A stretch of 64,000 nt of DNA from Phototrophicus methaneseepsis (GTDB lineage Bacteria; Chloroflexota; Anaerolineae; Aggregatilineales; Phototrophicaceae). Each line of letters starts with the position of its first letter. Position 1 is the stretch's first letter. The DNA lies in contig NZ_CP062983.1 in the NCBI RefSeq assembly GCF_015500095.1, forward strand, positions 2,418,001 to 2,482,000, in the 5' to 3' direction. Below the pieces are notes generated by a model. It was given only the letters and a program-made list of their open reading frames with translations. It was not told where the DNA came from and did not search any database. The position numbers were made by a program, and so were the translations under genes. Positions 35,569-44,336 of this stretch are shown piece by piece.

Positions 35569-36246
35569 TTAGGGTTGGGATGCGCGCTTTGACCGAACTT
35601 CCGCAGTGATTAGCGCACCATCAACGATTTCTGCATAGGCATAAGACTGGGATTGTACATAAGCCCCCGGATTGATGACGACAGTCTGGCCTATTGTATC
35701 TGTACCAACCGCTTCGTGAATATGCCCACTGAAGCAGACCAATGGCTGATAAGCTTCGATGAAAGCCCGTACGGCGTGGCTGCCAACGTGCTGTCCCCCG
35801 CTAAGCTGATCACAAATTGTACCATAGGGCGGCTGGTGGCTGACCAGAATCAGGGGCGTTTCTTCCGGGATTGTAGCAATGCTCTCTTCTAGATAAGCGG
35901 CCAATTCGCCTTCCGTAAACACAAACGGCCCGGCGAAGGGCAGCGCGCCGCCAAGGCCACAGATTGCCACGCCCTCATGGATGATATGCCGTCGGTGGAT
36001 GTTTATCCCTAGGCCCTCGGTCATCTGCAGAATATCGTCATTGTCCATATTACCCGGCACGCTGTAAACCTGGCTGTTGAATTGGTGAACCGTATCGAGC
36101 ACATTTTGCATTGCTGCCAGCCCTCGGTTGCCACCATTGGTCATATCACCAGCGAGTAATACGAGGTCCGCTTGCTGGAGCGGCTCCGCGAGTTCAGGCA
36201 AAATATCCGCTCTGGTATGGATATCCGGTATTGCGATGATTCGCAT
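35569..36246 (-). CDS. Calcineurin-like metallophosphoesterase
   Basis: 225 residues with all metal-binding motifs of the family in order: DIH near residue 8, AGDMTNGG near 32, GNMDND near 65, SHQPPYG near 139 and GHIHEA near 173. Cytoplasmic, probably two metal ions; the substrate cannot be inferred. Compact size resembles YfcE/Icc-type phosphodiesterases. AGAGGGAG gives a strong ribosome-binding site. It precedes pth on the same strand with a 103-nt gap. Confidence 0.85.
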   Translation of the reverse strand: MRIIAIPDIHTRADILPELAEPLQQADLVLLAGDMTNGGNRGLAAMQNVLDTVHQFNSQVYSVPGNMDNDDILQMTEGLGINIHRRHIIHEGVAICGLGGALPFAGPFVFTEGELAAYLEESIATIPEETPLILVSHQPPYGTICDQLSGGQHVGSHAVRAFIEAYQPLVCFSGHIHEAVGTDTIGQTVVINPGAYVQSQSYAYAEIVDGALITAEVRSKRASQP

Positions 36247-36376
36247 CAGTATCTCCCTCTGGCATGTGTCGTGTGCTTGTGATGAATCTTGCTGTACTTT
36301 GACCGTGTGTGAGCAGCATACCTTCCCAAATTAGCGTAAAATGTCCCTGTAAGCAATGTGACCAAAAGGAGGGATG

Positions 36377-37150
36377 ATGCGTAGGCCTTTGGGTATCCTG
36401 ACGCTGCTGCTCGTTATCGTCGGTTTCGCTTCTGTTCAGGCACAGACGCCGCAAAGCTGCGTCCTCACGACGACCACAGACCAGGGACGTATTGCGGCGA
36501 TCTTTGCGGAAGAGACCAGCATCACCGTTCCCCCTGATAATATCGTCATCAACTGCGATTCAGACCCACTCGCATTGACAATGATCACACGGGCTACTTC
36601 GCCCGCACTAAACACCTTACTGCCGATCCCACAGCATGAAACGGGCATGGCCGAATCTCAACCGGGTTATGCTATCGTCAATACGCCTTTTGCCAACTTA
36701 CGCAGCGGCCCCGGCCCGGTGAATACGCGTGTTGCTGTTGTGCGTGGCGGGACGCGCCTCGTGATATTGGGGCAGAATGCATCTCAGACATGGTGGTATG
36801 TGCAGGTTGGGGATGTGCGCGGGTGGATCTGGAATGATCTGCTTATTCTGCGGGGTGACCTGACGAATATCCCCCTCATCGAGACACAAGCGGAGATCAC
36901 GCCGCCAACGCTGTATGTTGGCTTTACGGGGAACCCCATTTATGCAGCGCTTACGACAGATGCGGAGGTTATTTGCCCGATTATGGGCAACCTGGAATAT
37001 AAAATTCTGGGGCGCAATCCGTCATCATCTTATTATTATATTGAGGCGACGTGCTTAGATGGGACGATAGCCGCCGGGTGGTTGCAATCCCAGGCAGGCA
37101 TCATACGGAACCCGGCCAGTATGACGATCAACATCATGTCCGGCAGTTAA
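36377..37150 (+). CDS. Secreted SH3-domain protein
   Basis: About 257 residues with an N-terminal signal peptide (RRPLGILTLLLVIVGFASVQAQ). The middle holds a bacterial SH3b domain: NLRSGPGPVNTRVAVVRGG, then WWYVQVGDVRGWIWNDLL. A second, more diverged SH3-like copy may follow (PIYAALTTDAEVICPIMG to AAGWLQSQ). Such domains often bind cell wall or other surface polymers. The first 75 residues are not recognised. AAAGGAGGG fits ATG 36377 better than the ATG 3 nt upstream. Two terminators follow. Confidence 0.8.
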   Translation: MRRPLGILTLLLVIVGFASVQAQTPQSCVLTTTTDQGRIAAIFAEETSITVPPDNIVINCDSDPLALTMITRATSPALNTLLPIPQHETGMAESQPGYAIVNTPFANLRSGPGPVNTRVAVVRGGTRLVILGQNASQTWWYVQVGDVRGWIWNDLLILRGDLTNIPLIETQAEITPPTLYVGFTGNPIYAALTTDAEVICPIMGNLEYKILGRNPSSSYYYIEATCLDGTIAAGWLQSQAGIIRNPASMTINIMSGS

Positions 37151-37175
37151 CGATTTACCGTAGGCATCAAAATAC

Positions 37176-37203
37176 AAAAAGCCGCTCTAAAGCGGCTTTG
37201 TTT
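37176..37203. terminator. Bidirectional terminator between SH3 gene and ABC exporter
   Basis: AAAGCCGCT pairs with AGCGGCTTT around CTAA, with a longer T-run on the minus strand (AAAAA on plus). It can end both the plus-strand SH3 gene and the minus-strand ABC gene. Confidence 0.75.
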
Positions 37204-37213
37204 GATCCCTACC

Positions 37214-37238
37214 AAGACCGCATGACAGCGGTCTTTTT
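37214..37238 (+). terminator. Second, tandem terminator
   Basis: AAGACCGC pairs with GCGGTCTT around ATGACA, followed by TTT. It lies just after the previous terminator, 12 nt before the end of the minus-strand ABC gene. Confidence 0.7.
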
Positions 37239-37250
37239 CGTTGACAGAGA

Positions 37251-39209
37251 CTAGTCGCCAGCGATTGATTCTGTGACGTCATTATCCACAGAGCGGAACT
37301 GCGTTTCGTAGAGCTGGTTATACAAGCCACCTTTGGCAATCAGTTCGTTATGAGTGCCTTGCTCGACGATTTCGCCCCGGTCCATCACCAGGATGTGATC
37401 GGCTGCGAGGATGGTGCTCAGGCGGTGCGCGATGACGATGCTTGTACGGCCTTCCTGGACGCGCGCCAGTGCTTCATGGACGAGGGCCTCTGATTGGCTG
37501 TCGAGATGCGATGTAGCTTCGTCTAATACCAGGATGCGCGGGTCTTTGAGGATGACGCGAGCAATCGCAATGCGTTGTTTTTCGCCGCCGCTCAGGCGAT
37601 AACCGCGCTCACCAACGATTGTGTCGTAGCCATTGGCGAGCCCCGCGATGAAATCATGGATATTGGCGGCTTTACAGGCGGCTTCCACTTCTTCCTGGGT
37701 CGCATCCGGCTTGGCATAGATCAAATTGGTGCGGATTGTATCGTGAAAGAGATATGTCTCCTGTGTCACCATGCCGATGTTATCCGCCAGGGATTTGAGC
37801 GTTAAATCGCGCAGATCGTGCCCATCCAGCGTGATATGACCCGATGTCGGGTCGTATAAGCGCGGAATAAGGTACGTCATGGTGGTTTTGCCAGCACCAC
37901 TTGGCCCAACCAACGCTACCAACTGCCCCGGCTCAATATGGAACGAGACGTTACGCAGGGCAAGTTCACGCGCCTGGGACCGCTTTTTATTGCTGGCACC
38001 CTGCCCAGAGAGCACGCCACCTTCATCGGCTTCCCAGAAACGCTTAGCTTCACTCAGATGTGTGATGGTGTTGTCGTATACAAAGGTCACATCGTTGAAG
38101 ATTAGTTCACCATTGGCACGCCCAAGCTGGACCGCCTCCGGTTTTTCATCAATATCCAGGGGGAGGTCGATAATCTCGAAGACGCGTTCGAAGCTCACAA
38201 CAGAGGTCGCAAAATCGACGGGGGCGTTGGTGAGTGCCTGTAATGGCCCATATAGCTGGGTCAGGTAGGTGCTGAAGGCCACAATCGTACCAATTGTAAA
38301 TGCGCCTTGCAGTACGAGATGACCGCCAACCCAATACACAATCGCCGTGCCGATGACGCTTACCAAACTCATCATCATGAAGAATTTGCTGCCCAATACG
38401 GCGCGCTCAACACCAGCATCACGCACATCTGAGGCCCGTTCTTTAAAGCGGTTCGTCTCTGTCTTTGCCTGACCAAACAGCTTTACCAACAGGGAGCCAC
38501 TAATATTGAGCGTTTCGTTCATCATGGCATTCATGCGTGCGTTATGGCTCATTTGCGCGTGGGCAATATCGCGCAACTGCGTCCCAACGCGCCGCCCAAT
38601 GAAGATGAACAGAGGCAGTACGAGTAACCCCAGGATCGTCAGCCGCCATTCCAGCGTCAGCATAACCGCCAGCGTGGCGATCACTGTCACGATATTGGTC
38701 ACCAGGCTAACGATGGTATCGCTGATGGCACGTTGTGCATCAACCACATCGTTATTCAGGCGGCTCATGAGTTCGCCCGTCTTCGTATTGGTGAAGAAGT
38801 GCAGCGACATCCGTTGAAGGTGTGTATACAGGGCCACACGCAGGTCGTAAATAGTCCCTTCACCTACTGTTGCGCTGTATGTGCGCTGAATCACGCTGAT
38901 GAAGCCGCGTACAATCGGGATGGCGACCATAGCTAGCGCCAGCAGGTTCAAGCGCGAGACATCCCCATAATGTGTGCCGCCTTCCGTCAGCACGTTATCG
39001 AGCAGTTCACGGAAGATTAGTGGGCTAAGGAGGCCCAGGCCTGTTGTGACCAGGATCATCACCAACATGCCAGCGATATAACCCTGGTAGGGACGAGCAT
39101 ATGTCAACACTCTCCGGACGAGCGCCCAGGAAACGTTCGGTCTTTCGGTGTCATTAGGTGAACGGAGATAGGAACCCCAACTCCCGCCACCACGGCCACC
39201 TCGCATCAT
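37251..39209 (-). CDS. ABC exporter, fused permease and ATPase (MsbA/LmrA type)
   Basis: 652 residues, a half-transporter expected to dimerise. Six membrane helices (residues about 45-330) are followed by an ATPase domain with Walker A GPSGAGKTT near 435, signature LSGGEKQRIA near 540 and Walker B ILVLDEATS near 558, then the H-loop His in IVIAHRLS. About 35 extra residues (near 390-422, containing GGVLSGQGASNKKRSQ) interrupt the start of the ATPase domain. Family members export lipids or drugs; the substrate is open. AGGAATAG lies before the start. Confidence 0.9.
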   Translation of the reverse strand: MMRGGRGGGSWGSYLRSPNDTERPNVSWALVRRVLTYARPYQGYIAGMLVMILVTTGLGLLSPLIFRELLDNVLTEGGTHYGDVSRLNLLALAMVAIPIVRGFISVIQRTYSATVGEGTIYDLRVALYTHLQRMSLHFFTNTKTGELMSRLNNDVVDAQRAISDTIVSLVTNIVTVIATLAVMLTLEWRLTILGLLVLPLFIFIGRRVGTQLRDIAHAQMSHNARMNAMMNETLNISGSLLVKLFGQAKTETNRFKERASDVRDAGVERAVLGSKFFMMMSLVSVIGTAIVYWVGGHLVLQGAFTIGTIVAFSTYLTQLYGPLQALTNAPVDFATSVVSFERVFEIIDLPLDIDEKPEAVQLGRANGELIFNDVTFVYDNTITHLSEAKRFWEADEGGVLSGQGASNKKRSQARELALRNVSFHIEPGQLVALVGPSGAGKTTMTYLIPRLYDPTSGHITLDGHDLRDLTLKSLADNIGMVTQETYLFHDTIRTNLIYAKPDATQEEVEAACKAANIHDFIAGLANGYDTIVGERGYRLSGGEKQRIAIARVILKDPRILVLDEATSHLDSQSEALVHEALARVQEGRTSIVIAHRLSTILAADHILVMDRGEIVEQGTHNELIAKGGLYNQLYETQFRSVDNDVTESIAGD

Positions 39210-39301
39210 AAGGCTATTCCTATGTTTTAGCAGACAGTTGATTTGATTATAGCGTTGCTGCTAGCGACGTATCACTGCGCTTATGGGTAGGCAGGCACTG
39301 G

Positions 39302-39694
39302 CTACATGCGCAGGCTGCGCAAAATGGCGCGTGCATCCGTCAGGTCGGATGCAAAGAGCAGCTTGCGACCATCTAGCTGGTTTTTGAATGTTGATTGCAC
39401 CGTATTATAGACGGTGCGCATGGCCTTGTTCGCGCCCACGACGATACGGTGGCCTTCATTGTTGCGGGCATCGTTACCATTTTCTGCGATAAGCTTCTTC
39501 ACAGCATTGATAAAATCTTTGGGGATGCTGCTGCCTTCCATATCAATGATGATATCCACCTGATGCGGCACGCTGATGATGAGTTCATCTGCCGCCTGCA
39601 AGGCATCTTCCAGGTCGCTCCAGGACCACTGAGATTCAAATTCTAGCAGGATTGCTGTTTTGTTGCGGTTATCCCACTGTGTCAAGATCGCCAT
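39302..39694 (-). CDS. Small STAS-like/unknown protein
   Basis: About 130 residues, soluble, no signal peptide. The alternating pattern (TAILLEFESQWSWSDL, then VDIIIDMEGSSIP and HRIVVGANKAMRTVYNTV) suggests a STAS or SpoIIAA/SEC14-like alpha/beta fold, seen weakly and not certain. ATG 39694 is preferred because GGGTGG precedes it; an upstream ATG at 39724 lacks a ribosome-binding site. No operon partner: it lies between the ABC exporter and the lipoprotein, each with its own gap. Confidence 0.65.
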   Translation of the reverse strand: MAILTQWDNRNKTAILLEFESQWSWSDLEDALQAADELIISVPHQVDIIIDMEGSSIPKDFINAVKKLIAENGNDARNNEGHRIVVGANKAMRTVYNTVQSTFKNQLDGRKLLFASDLTDARAILRSLRM

Positions 39695-39851
39695 TTTTGC
39701 CACCCGTATATTGCTTAGAAACATCGTATTAGAAAGATCATAAATAGAAACGCATCACCAGCGGATGCGTTGCTCATCTTATTATACGTAAAATTGGCTG
39801 ACAAGATGCTAGCGTTCATCAGGTTCGCCAGCATGGCATCGGTTTTTGCAG

Positions 39852-40670
39852 TTAGCCTGTTGCAGCCATATCATCAATGCGGAAGCTCAGCACATCTGTT
39901 GCCTGCGTGCCATTAAGTTCAATGGTGACGCTCCACACACCAGCCACAAAGGCCTCGTCTGTCTGGTCGATATACATCCATACACAACCATCATCAATGT
40001 TGAAATCCGGCGTCCAGTCGAAGACGCGTTCTTCGCCATCTGGCCGCAGCCAACGCGCTGTAATGGTGCTGCCTGCAGAGACGTTCACGGCGCGCATGGT
40101 CAGGTAGATAATGTTGCTGTTGAGCGTGAACTGTGATGTGGTCGTAATGGGGCAGTCATCGCTGCCAACTTCTGAAGCGAGTGCTGCGTTAACCAGTTGT
40201 GGTCCGCTGCCGCTGAGATCAGCCGGAGCTGTTGGGCTCACATTGGTGTTATCGCCAGCGGGTGGTGTTGACCCTGCTGCTGTCGGCTGATTTTCTTCAA
40301 TGCTGAAGTTGGGGGCGGGTTGTGTCGCTGTTGGGAATTGAACGCTGCCATTCATAGCGGCTTCTTGGAGGGCGTTCAGTTCGTTGATGTCGTAGCCGAG
40401 AGCTTGCAGGGTGCCTTTCAAGAAGATGCTTTGTGTCGCAGCCAGCGCGACGCGTGTCCCTGAGTAATCGAGGGTTGTTTGCAACCGCGCTGCATGGACA
40501 GTGCCTGTCATGCGCATATCTGCAATCAGCGTACTGCTATTGTTATAGTCTGCGACCAGGGTCTGGTCAGCCGTCCCGGCACCACAGGCACCGAGCGCCA
40601 GGGTTAATAGGATGCCGAAGGGGATAAGCAATAATTTGCGGATGCGCTTTAAGCGAGTTTCTACAAGCAA
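39852..40670 (-). CDS. Predicted lipoprotein, function unknown
   Basis: 272 residues with a lipoprotein signal peptide: a basic start (TRLKRIRKLLL), a hydrophobic stretch and the lipobox LALGAC near residue 29. The mature part has a Thr/Pro-rich linker (residues about 115-150) and a C-terminal beta-rich domain. No known domain is recognised. The only sensible start is TTG 40670, preceded by AAGGGTC; the next in-frame ATG would remove the signal peptide. Confidence 0.7.
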   Translation of the reverse strand: MLVETRLKRIRKLLLIPFGILLTLALGACGAGTADQTLVADYNNSSTLIADMRMTGTVHAARLQTTLDYSGTRVALAATQSIFLKGTLQALGYDINELNALQEAAMNGSVQFPTATQPAPNFSIEENQPTAAGSTPPAGDNTNVSPTAPADLSGSGPQLVNAALASEVGSDDCPITTTSQFTLNSNIIYLTMRAVNVSAGSTITARWLRPDGEERVFDWTPDFNIDDGCVWMYIDQTDEAFVAGVWSVTIELNGTQATDVLSFRIDDMAATG

Positions 40671-40825
40671 AGAAAGACCCTTTTAGTTGCGGATGGATTG
40701 CACTTGAGTGCTTCTTTGAGCGACTCAACATTCTACAAGACACACTAGCAGCAGTATAGACGTTTTGCGCCTGGATTGCTGCTACGTAGGGGAAGCGCAT
40801 GATGTTGTTAATAGGATTCTTAAGC

Positions 40826-40851
40826 AAAAAGGCGGCCACCTGGGCCGCCTT
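40826..40851 (-). terminator. Terminator of the first TetR-ABC operon
   Basis: On the minus strand AAGGCGGCC pairs with GGCCGCCTT around 5 nt and is followed by TTTTT. It lies 41 nt past the last permease gene. Confidence 0.85.
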
Positions 40852-40891
40852 CTTTATGAGATGACGCATAGTGCGATTGGATTGATGGGGT

Positions 40892-41698
40892 TTATACGTT
40901 TACATCCCGTGTCTGGAAGCGCCACAGAGCTACGACAATCCCCGCCAGGGCAAGGCCAAGCAGCACAGTCAGGTGCGTTACAGAAAGGCCGGATTGCATC
41001 ACCCCAATGGCGTTGTAGTAGTTGAAGAACGACACATTCGCTACATCTGCCATGAACGAATCTGAGGCCATACTGCCTACTGTGAAGATTGCAAAGCTCA
41101 GAATCACAAAGCCTGTGATCGTTGCAACAGCGATGTTCCGCCGCCCGATGAGGGCCCCTAGCAGCACCGTGATGCAAAGCAAGAAAATCAGCACAGGCAG
41201 CAGGGCGATGACCAACTGCGTCATGATCGCCATATCCAACTGTGTATCTGCAATCGTGTTGCCCAGCCAGATGCCACCGAGGATGAAAGCAGCCAGGAAG
41301 GGCAGCGTAACGATATAAGCAGCCACTTTTTCCAGCAGCAGCCATCCACGAGAAAGGGGCAGGCTCAGCATCATATCCAGGATGCCCTCGTCTTCTTCAT
41401 TGACGGAGACGCGCAATCCCATGATGACCGGGTACACGACGAAGACCAGCATAAAACGGTTGAAGTAGGCTGTTGCCATCAGGCCATCTCTCGTCGCCAG
41501 GACGGAAACATCGTCGCCGACCCCAAGCGCCCCCAGGAACGCGGGCGGCATGGATTCCACCAGACCGATGAAATCAATTGCATCAAGCAGGGGGAGGGCG
41601 AGTGCCATAAAGGCCCCCAATGTGCCCAGGCCGATCCCCCAGTAAATGGTTTGTTTCCAGGTACGCCGCAGCGTCTCTACAAAGACAGCGCCACGCAT
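40892..41698 (-). CDS. ABC-2-type permease (second copy)
   Basis: 268 residues, about six membrane helices, no ATPase part. It resembles the next upstream gene: both start with an ETLRR/NTLRR-type amphipathic segment, have PPAF/PPAL followed by LGALGV or MQAFGV, and share ILDM(M/V)LSLP and a terminal R/HNV-like end. The pair therefore arose by duplication and probably forms a heterodimeric channel with the ATPase encoded two genes upstream. Spacing to the upstream permease is 36 nt. Confidence 0.85.
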   Translation of the reverse strand: MRGAVFVETLRRTWKQTIYWGIGLGTLGAFMALALPLLDAIDFIGLVESMPPAFLGALGVGDDVSVLATRDGLMATAYFNRFMLVFVVYPVIMGLRVSVNEEDEGILDMMLSLPLSRGWLLLEKVAAYIVTLPFLAAFILGGIWLGNTIADTQLDMAIMTQLVIALLPVLIFLLCITVLLGALIGRRNIAVATITGFVILSFAIFTVGSMASDSFMADVANVSFFNYYNAIGVMQSGLSVTHLTVLLGLALAGIVVALWRFQTRDVNV

Positions 41699-41734
41699 AG
41701 TGTTGTCCTCCTTGTTTTCTGCATCGTGCTGCGT

Positions 41735-42541
41735 CTAGACGCCCACATTGCGATGGTCAAAGAAATAGACTGAGGCACCTATCAACGCCAGGGCGACAGC
41801 GACCATCCCCAGGAAGTTGCCCCAGGCGATGCCTTGCATCATCGTGCCTTCACTGTCAAAGTAGTAGAAGTACGATAGCCCTTGCAAATCGGCCAGGATG
41901 GTATCGCTGGCGGAACTCCCCAGGAAGTTCAGCAGATAGCTGCCAATGACGAAAACTGCAGCCACGGCGATCACGGTTCCCTGACGCTGCAACAATGTTG
42001 CCAACAACGCCGTTACGGCTATTGTCAGCATCGTGAATGGTAGCAAATTCACGCAGGAGGCGAAGATACGCCCATAATCCAGTTCAAAGGCGCTCACCTG
42101 ACCGCCGATGAACAGACCAGCAAAGAGCAGCATGGCAATCCCAAACGTGACGATGATATATGCCGCGAATCGCTCTGCAATGATGCGCCAGCGAGGGATG
42201 GGCAGGCTCAGGACCATATCCAGGATGCCATTTTCTTCATCGTTGATCGTCAGGGCTGTGCCAGCCGCGACGCCGAAGGCTGCCATGATGAACGCCCCAT
42301 ACAAGAACGCCCCAAAAGCGATATAGCCCTCTGGCGTCGCCAGCGTATTTTCACTGCTGACGCCAAACGCTTGCATCAATGCGGGGGGCATATCTTCCAT
42401 GACTGCGGCGTATTGTTTGAGCGCATCCACGTCCTGGATGATGACCGTAATCAAGAAGCCAAAGGCCCCCAGTACGCCACCCCACATCAGGATTTGACGC
42501 CAACTCCGGCGCAGGGTATTCGCAAATTCTGACCCGAACAT
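41735..42541 (-). CDS. ABC-2-type permease (first copy)
   Basis: 268 residues with about six membrane helices. It shows the ABC-2 signature around EENGILDMVLSLPIPRWRI. It is the paralog of the following gene with equal length. Its start is 2 nt from the stop of the ATPase gene, indicating tight coupling. Together the three genes encode an exporter under the upstream TetR regulator. Confidence 0.87.
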   Translation of the reverse strand: MFGSEFANTLRRSWRQILMWGGVLGAFGFLITVIIQDVDALKQYAAVMEDMPPALMQAFGVSSENTLATPEGYIAFGAFLYGAFIMAAFGVAAGTALTINDEENGILDMVLSLPIPRWRIIAERFAAYIIVTFGIAMLLFAGLFIGGQVSAFELDYGRIFASCVNLLPFTMLTIAVTALLATLLQRQGTVIAVAAVFVIGSYLLNFLGSSASDTILADLQGLSYFYYFDSEGTMMQGIAWGNFLGMVAVALALIGASVYFFDHRNVGV

Positions 42542-42543
42542 GG

Positions 42544-43482
42544 CTATGCCTCCTGCTGCATCGCGGCGGCGCTGCCATTGCCATAGAAAGCCAGGAAGAT
42601 CTCTTCTAAGGTTGGCTCCTGCACGCGCAGGTCCGTTACATAACCGCCGCCAATCGCACGGATCACGGGGTCAAAATCCCCTGTGAGTTGTAACCGGACG
42701 CTCTTGCCATTCTGGCTGAAGTGGCTCGTGCCATCGAGCTTCTCCAACTCAGTCCCCATGCCCGCCGGGATGGCATCACGGAAGTTGATCGTCACCCAGC
42801 GGAAGTCGACATGCGTCAGCTTCTCGATAGATTCCACTGCACGCAGACGACCATCGCGCAAGATGGCGACGCGATCACAAATCGCCTGCACTTCGCTCAG
42901 CACGTGTGACGATAAAAAGACCGTACGGCCATCCGCCCGCACTTCGTGCATGAGTTGGTTAAAAGTCTGCTGCATCAACGGGTCCAGGCCGCTGGTGGGT
43001 TCATCCAGGATGAGCAGGCGCGGTTTGTGCATCAGCGCCAGTACAATGCCCAACTTGCGCTTATTACCCGTGGAGTAATCGCGCACTCTTTTCGTCATAT
43101 CCAGCTTTAAACGTTCTGCCAACTCCTGTGCATAACGTGTATCCTGCATCCCGCGCACGTTGCCAAAATAGCTCACGATGCGGTCTGCGCGCTGGTTCTT
43201 CCACAGGTTGAGCTCACCGGGCAAATAGCCAATCTGCTTATGCAGTTCGACGCTGCTTGTACGCACGTCCTGGCCAAAAATAGTCGCACTGCCTGCATCT
43301 GGCCGGATGAAATCCAGCAGCAAGCGAATCGTTGTTGTTTTGCCAGCACCGTTTGGCCCTAAATAGCCAAAGATTTCCCCCGGTTGAATCGTTAGATCGA
43401 GATTTTCCAGGGCGAGTGTGCGCTTCTCACCATGACCATAGGCTTTCGTCAGGCCTTTTGTTTGAATGACTGGTTCTGCCAT
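42544..43482 (-). CDS. ABC transporter ATPase, exporter type
   Basis: About 312 residues. Walker A GPNGAGKTT, the diverged signature YSTGNKRKLG, Walker B LLILDEPTSGLDP and the switch His in SSHVLSEV are all visible, followed by a C-terminal domain typical of ABC-2 drug/antibiotic exporter ATPases. ATG 43482, preceded by AAGGGGG, is preferred over ATG 43497. It follows the TetR gene by 29 nt. Confidence 0.93.
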   Translation of the reverse strand: MAEPVIQTKGLTKAYGHGEKRTLALENLDLTIQPGEIFGYLGPNGAGKTTTIRLLLDFIRPDAGSATIFGQDVRTSSVELHKQIGYLPGELNLWKNQRADRIVSYFGNVRGMQDTRYAQELAERLKLDMTKRVRDYSTGNKRKLGIVLALMHKPRLLILDEPTSGLDPLMQQTFNQLMHEVRADGRTVFLSSHVLSEVQAICDRVAILRDGRLRAVESIEKLTHVDFRWVTINFRDAIPAGMGTELEKLDGTSHFSQNGKSVRLQLTGDFDPVIRAIGGGYVTDLRVQEPTLEEIFLAFYGNGSAAAMQQEA

Positions 43483-43511
43483 TTTGTCCCCCTTCATTGG
43501 ATAGGATGGCT

Positions 43512-44198
43512 TTAGTCGGCTGATAGGGCGTCAGAGGACTCTATTTCGTCAACGATGCTCAACACGTTATCCATAAAAGACATCATGATCGCTTTACCGG
43601 CATCGAGATCGCCGGGTGTTTCAGGCTCCAGATAGCGTTCGATCATTTCAGTCACGATGTCCATCGATTTGTCCATCGAAATAGGATACTCACCGCCCAT
43701 CAACTCGTTCATGCGATACATCCCGTACTGAATGCTACTCATGACAAAACCAACCGTCTGGACATCGACGTCTTGTCTGACCGTGCCGACTTGCTGCATC
43801 ATCGTTAGAAAATGGCTCATCAGATCCATGCGACGGGTATACATGGATTTCAGGTCCAGCAGGGCTAAATATTTGCCGAGGATCAGATTCTCATTGGTAT
43901 ACAGCGCATACAAAAAGTCATTGTCGCGCAGTGCCAAAAACAGATGCCTGAAAACGGACGTAAACGTACCACCTTGCGGGTCGTCCTGGATTCGCCGCGC
44001 AACATCTGCGATGTAAATCCGTGATTCCGCTGCTAGTACAGCCCGGAAGATGTCGTCTTTCCGCTTCCAGTGTTTGTAGAGTGTGCTCCTGGCAACACCT
44101 GCTTCATCAGCGATGTTGCTCAATGTTGTTTTGTCAAAGCCGTAATGTAAGAGCAGCGCACGGGCTGCTTGCAAGATGCGGGCTTCTGGCTCTTGCAA
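43512..44198 (-). CDS. TetR-family regulator of the first ABC exporter operon
   Basis: About 228 residues. N-terminal helix-turn-helix: TTLSNIADEAGVARSTLYKHWKRKDDIF; the C-terminal ligand-binding domain is helical. First gene of an operon with the ATPase and two permeases, so it is the likely local repressor that responds to an exported compound. The start codon is unclear. A TTG at 44282 lies upstream of the predicted transcript start and is excluded. TTG 44198 is in frame, but the good site AAAGGAG (44222-44228) is spaced 5 nt from an ATC at 44216. Either could be used. A near-perfect palindrome lies upstream. Confidence 0.85.
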   Translation of the reverse strand: MQEPEARILQAARALLLHYGFDKTTLSNIADEAGVARSTLYKHWKRKDDIFRAVLAAESRIYIADVARRIQDDPQGGTFTSVFRHLFLALRDNDFLYALYTNENLILGKYLALLDLKSMYTRRMDLMSHFLTMMQQVGTVRQDVDVQTVGFVMSSIQYGMYRMNELMGGEYPISMDKSMDIVTEMIERYLEPETPGDLDAGKAIMMSFMDNVLSIVDEIESSDALSAD

Positions 44199-44240
44199 TG
44201 AGGCATCGGGTACGATACAGGCTCCTTTGGATAAATGAGC

Positions 44241-44272
44241 ATTATGACCAGAAAGCGCTTTCCGGTCATAAT
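44241..44272. promoter_or_regulatory. TetR operator palindrome, first exporter operon
   Basis: 32-bp inverted repeat with one mismatched pair: ATTATGACC at the left, GGTCATAAT at the right, and GAAAGCGCTTTC in the centre. The core is TGACC-N14-GGTCA (44245-44268). It overlaps the -10 hexamer and transcript start of the tetR promoter, ideal for repression. Confidence 0.85.
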
Positions 44273-44298
44273 GTATACCCAAAAATCAACCCAGTCAA
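44270..44298 (-). promoter_or_regulatory. Sigma-70 promoter of the first TetR-ABC operon
   Basis: Minus strand: TTGACT, 17-nt spacer, TACATT. The predicted start of transcription falls inside the palindrome. Confidence 0.75.
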
Positions 44299-44336
44299 TT
44301 AGGGCTGGCCCCCAATTATTGGGGGTTCGGGTAGGG

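Noticed and set aside
44309-44325. Hairpin CCCCCAA/TTGGGGG after the AI-2E permease gene
   Set aside because: It lacks a T-run on either strand, so it was not called a terminator; it lies next to the promoter of the first TetR operon and may be incidental.
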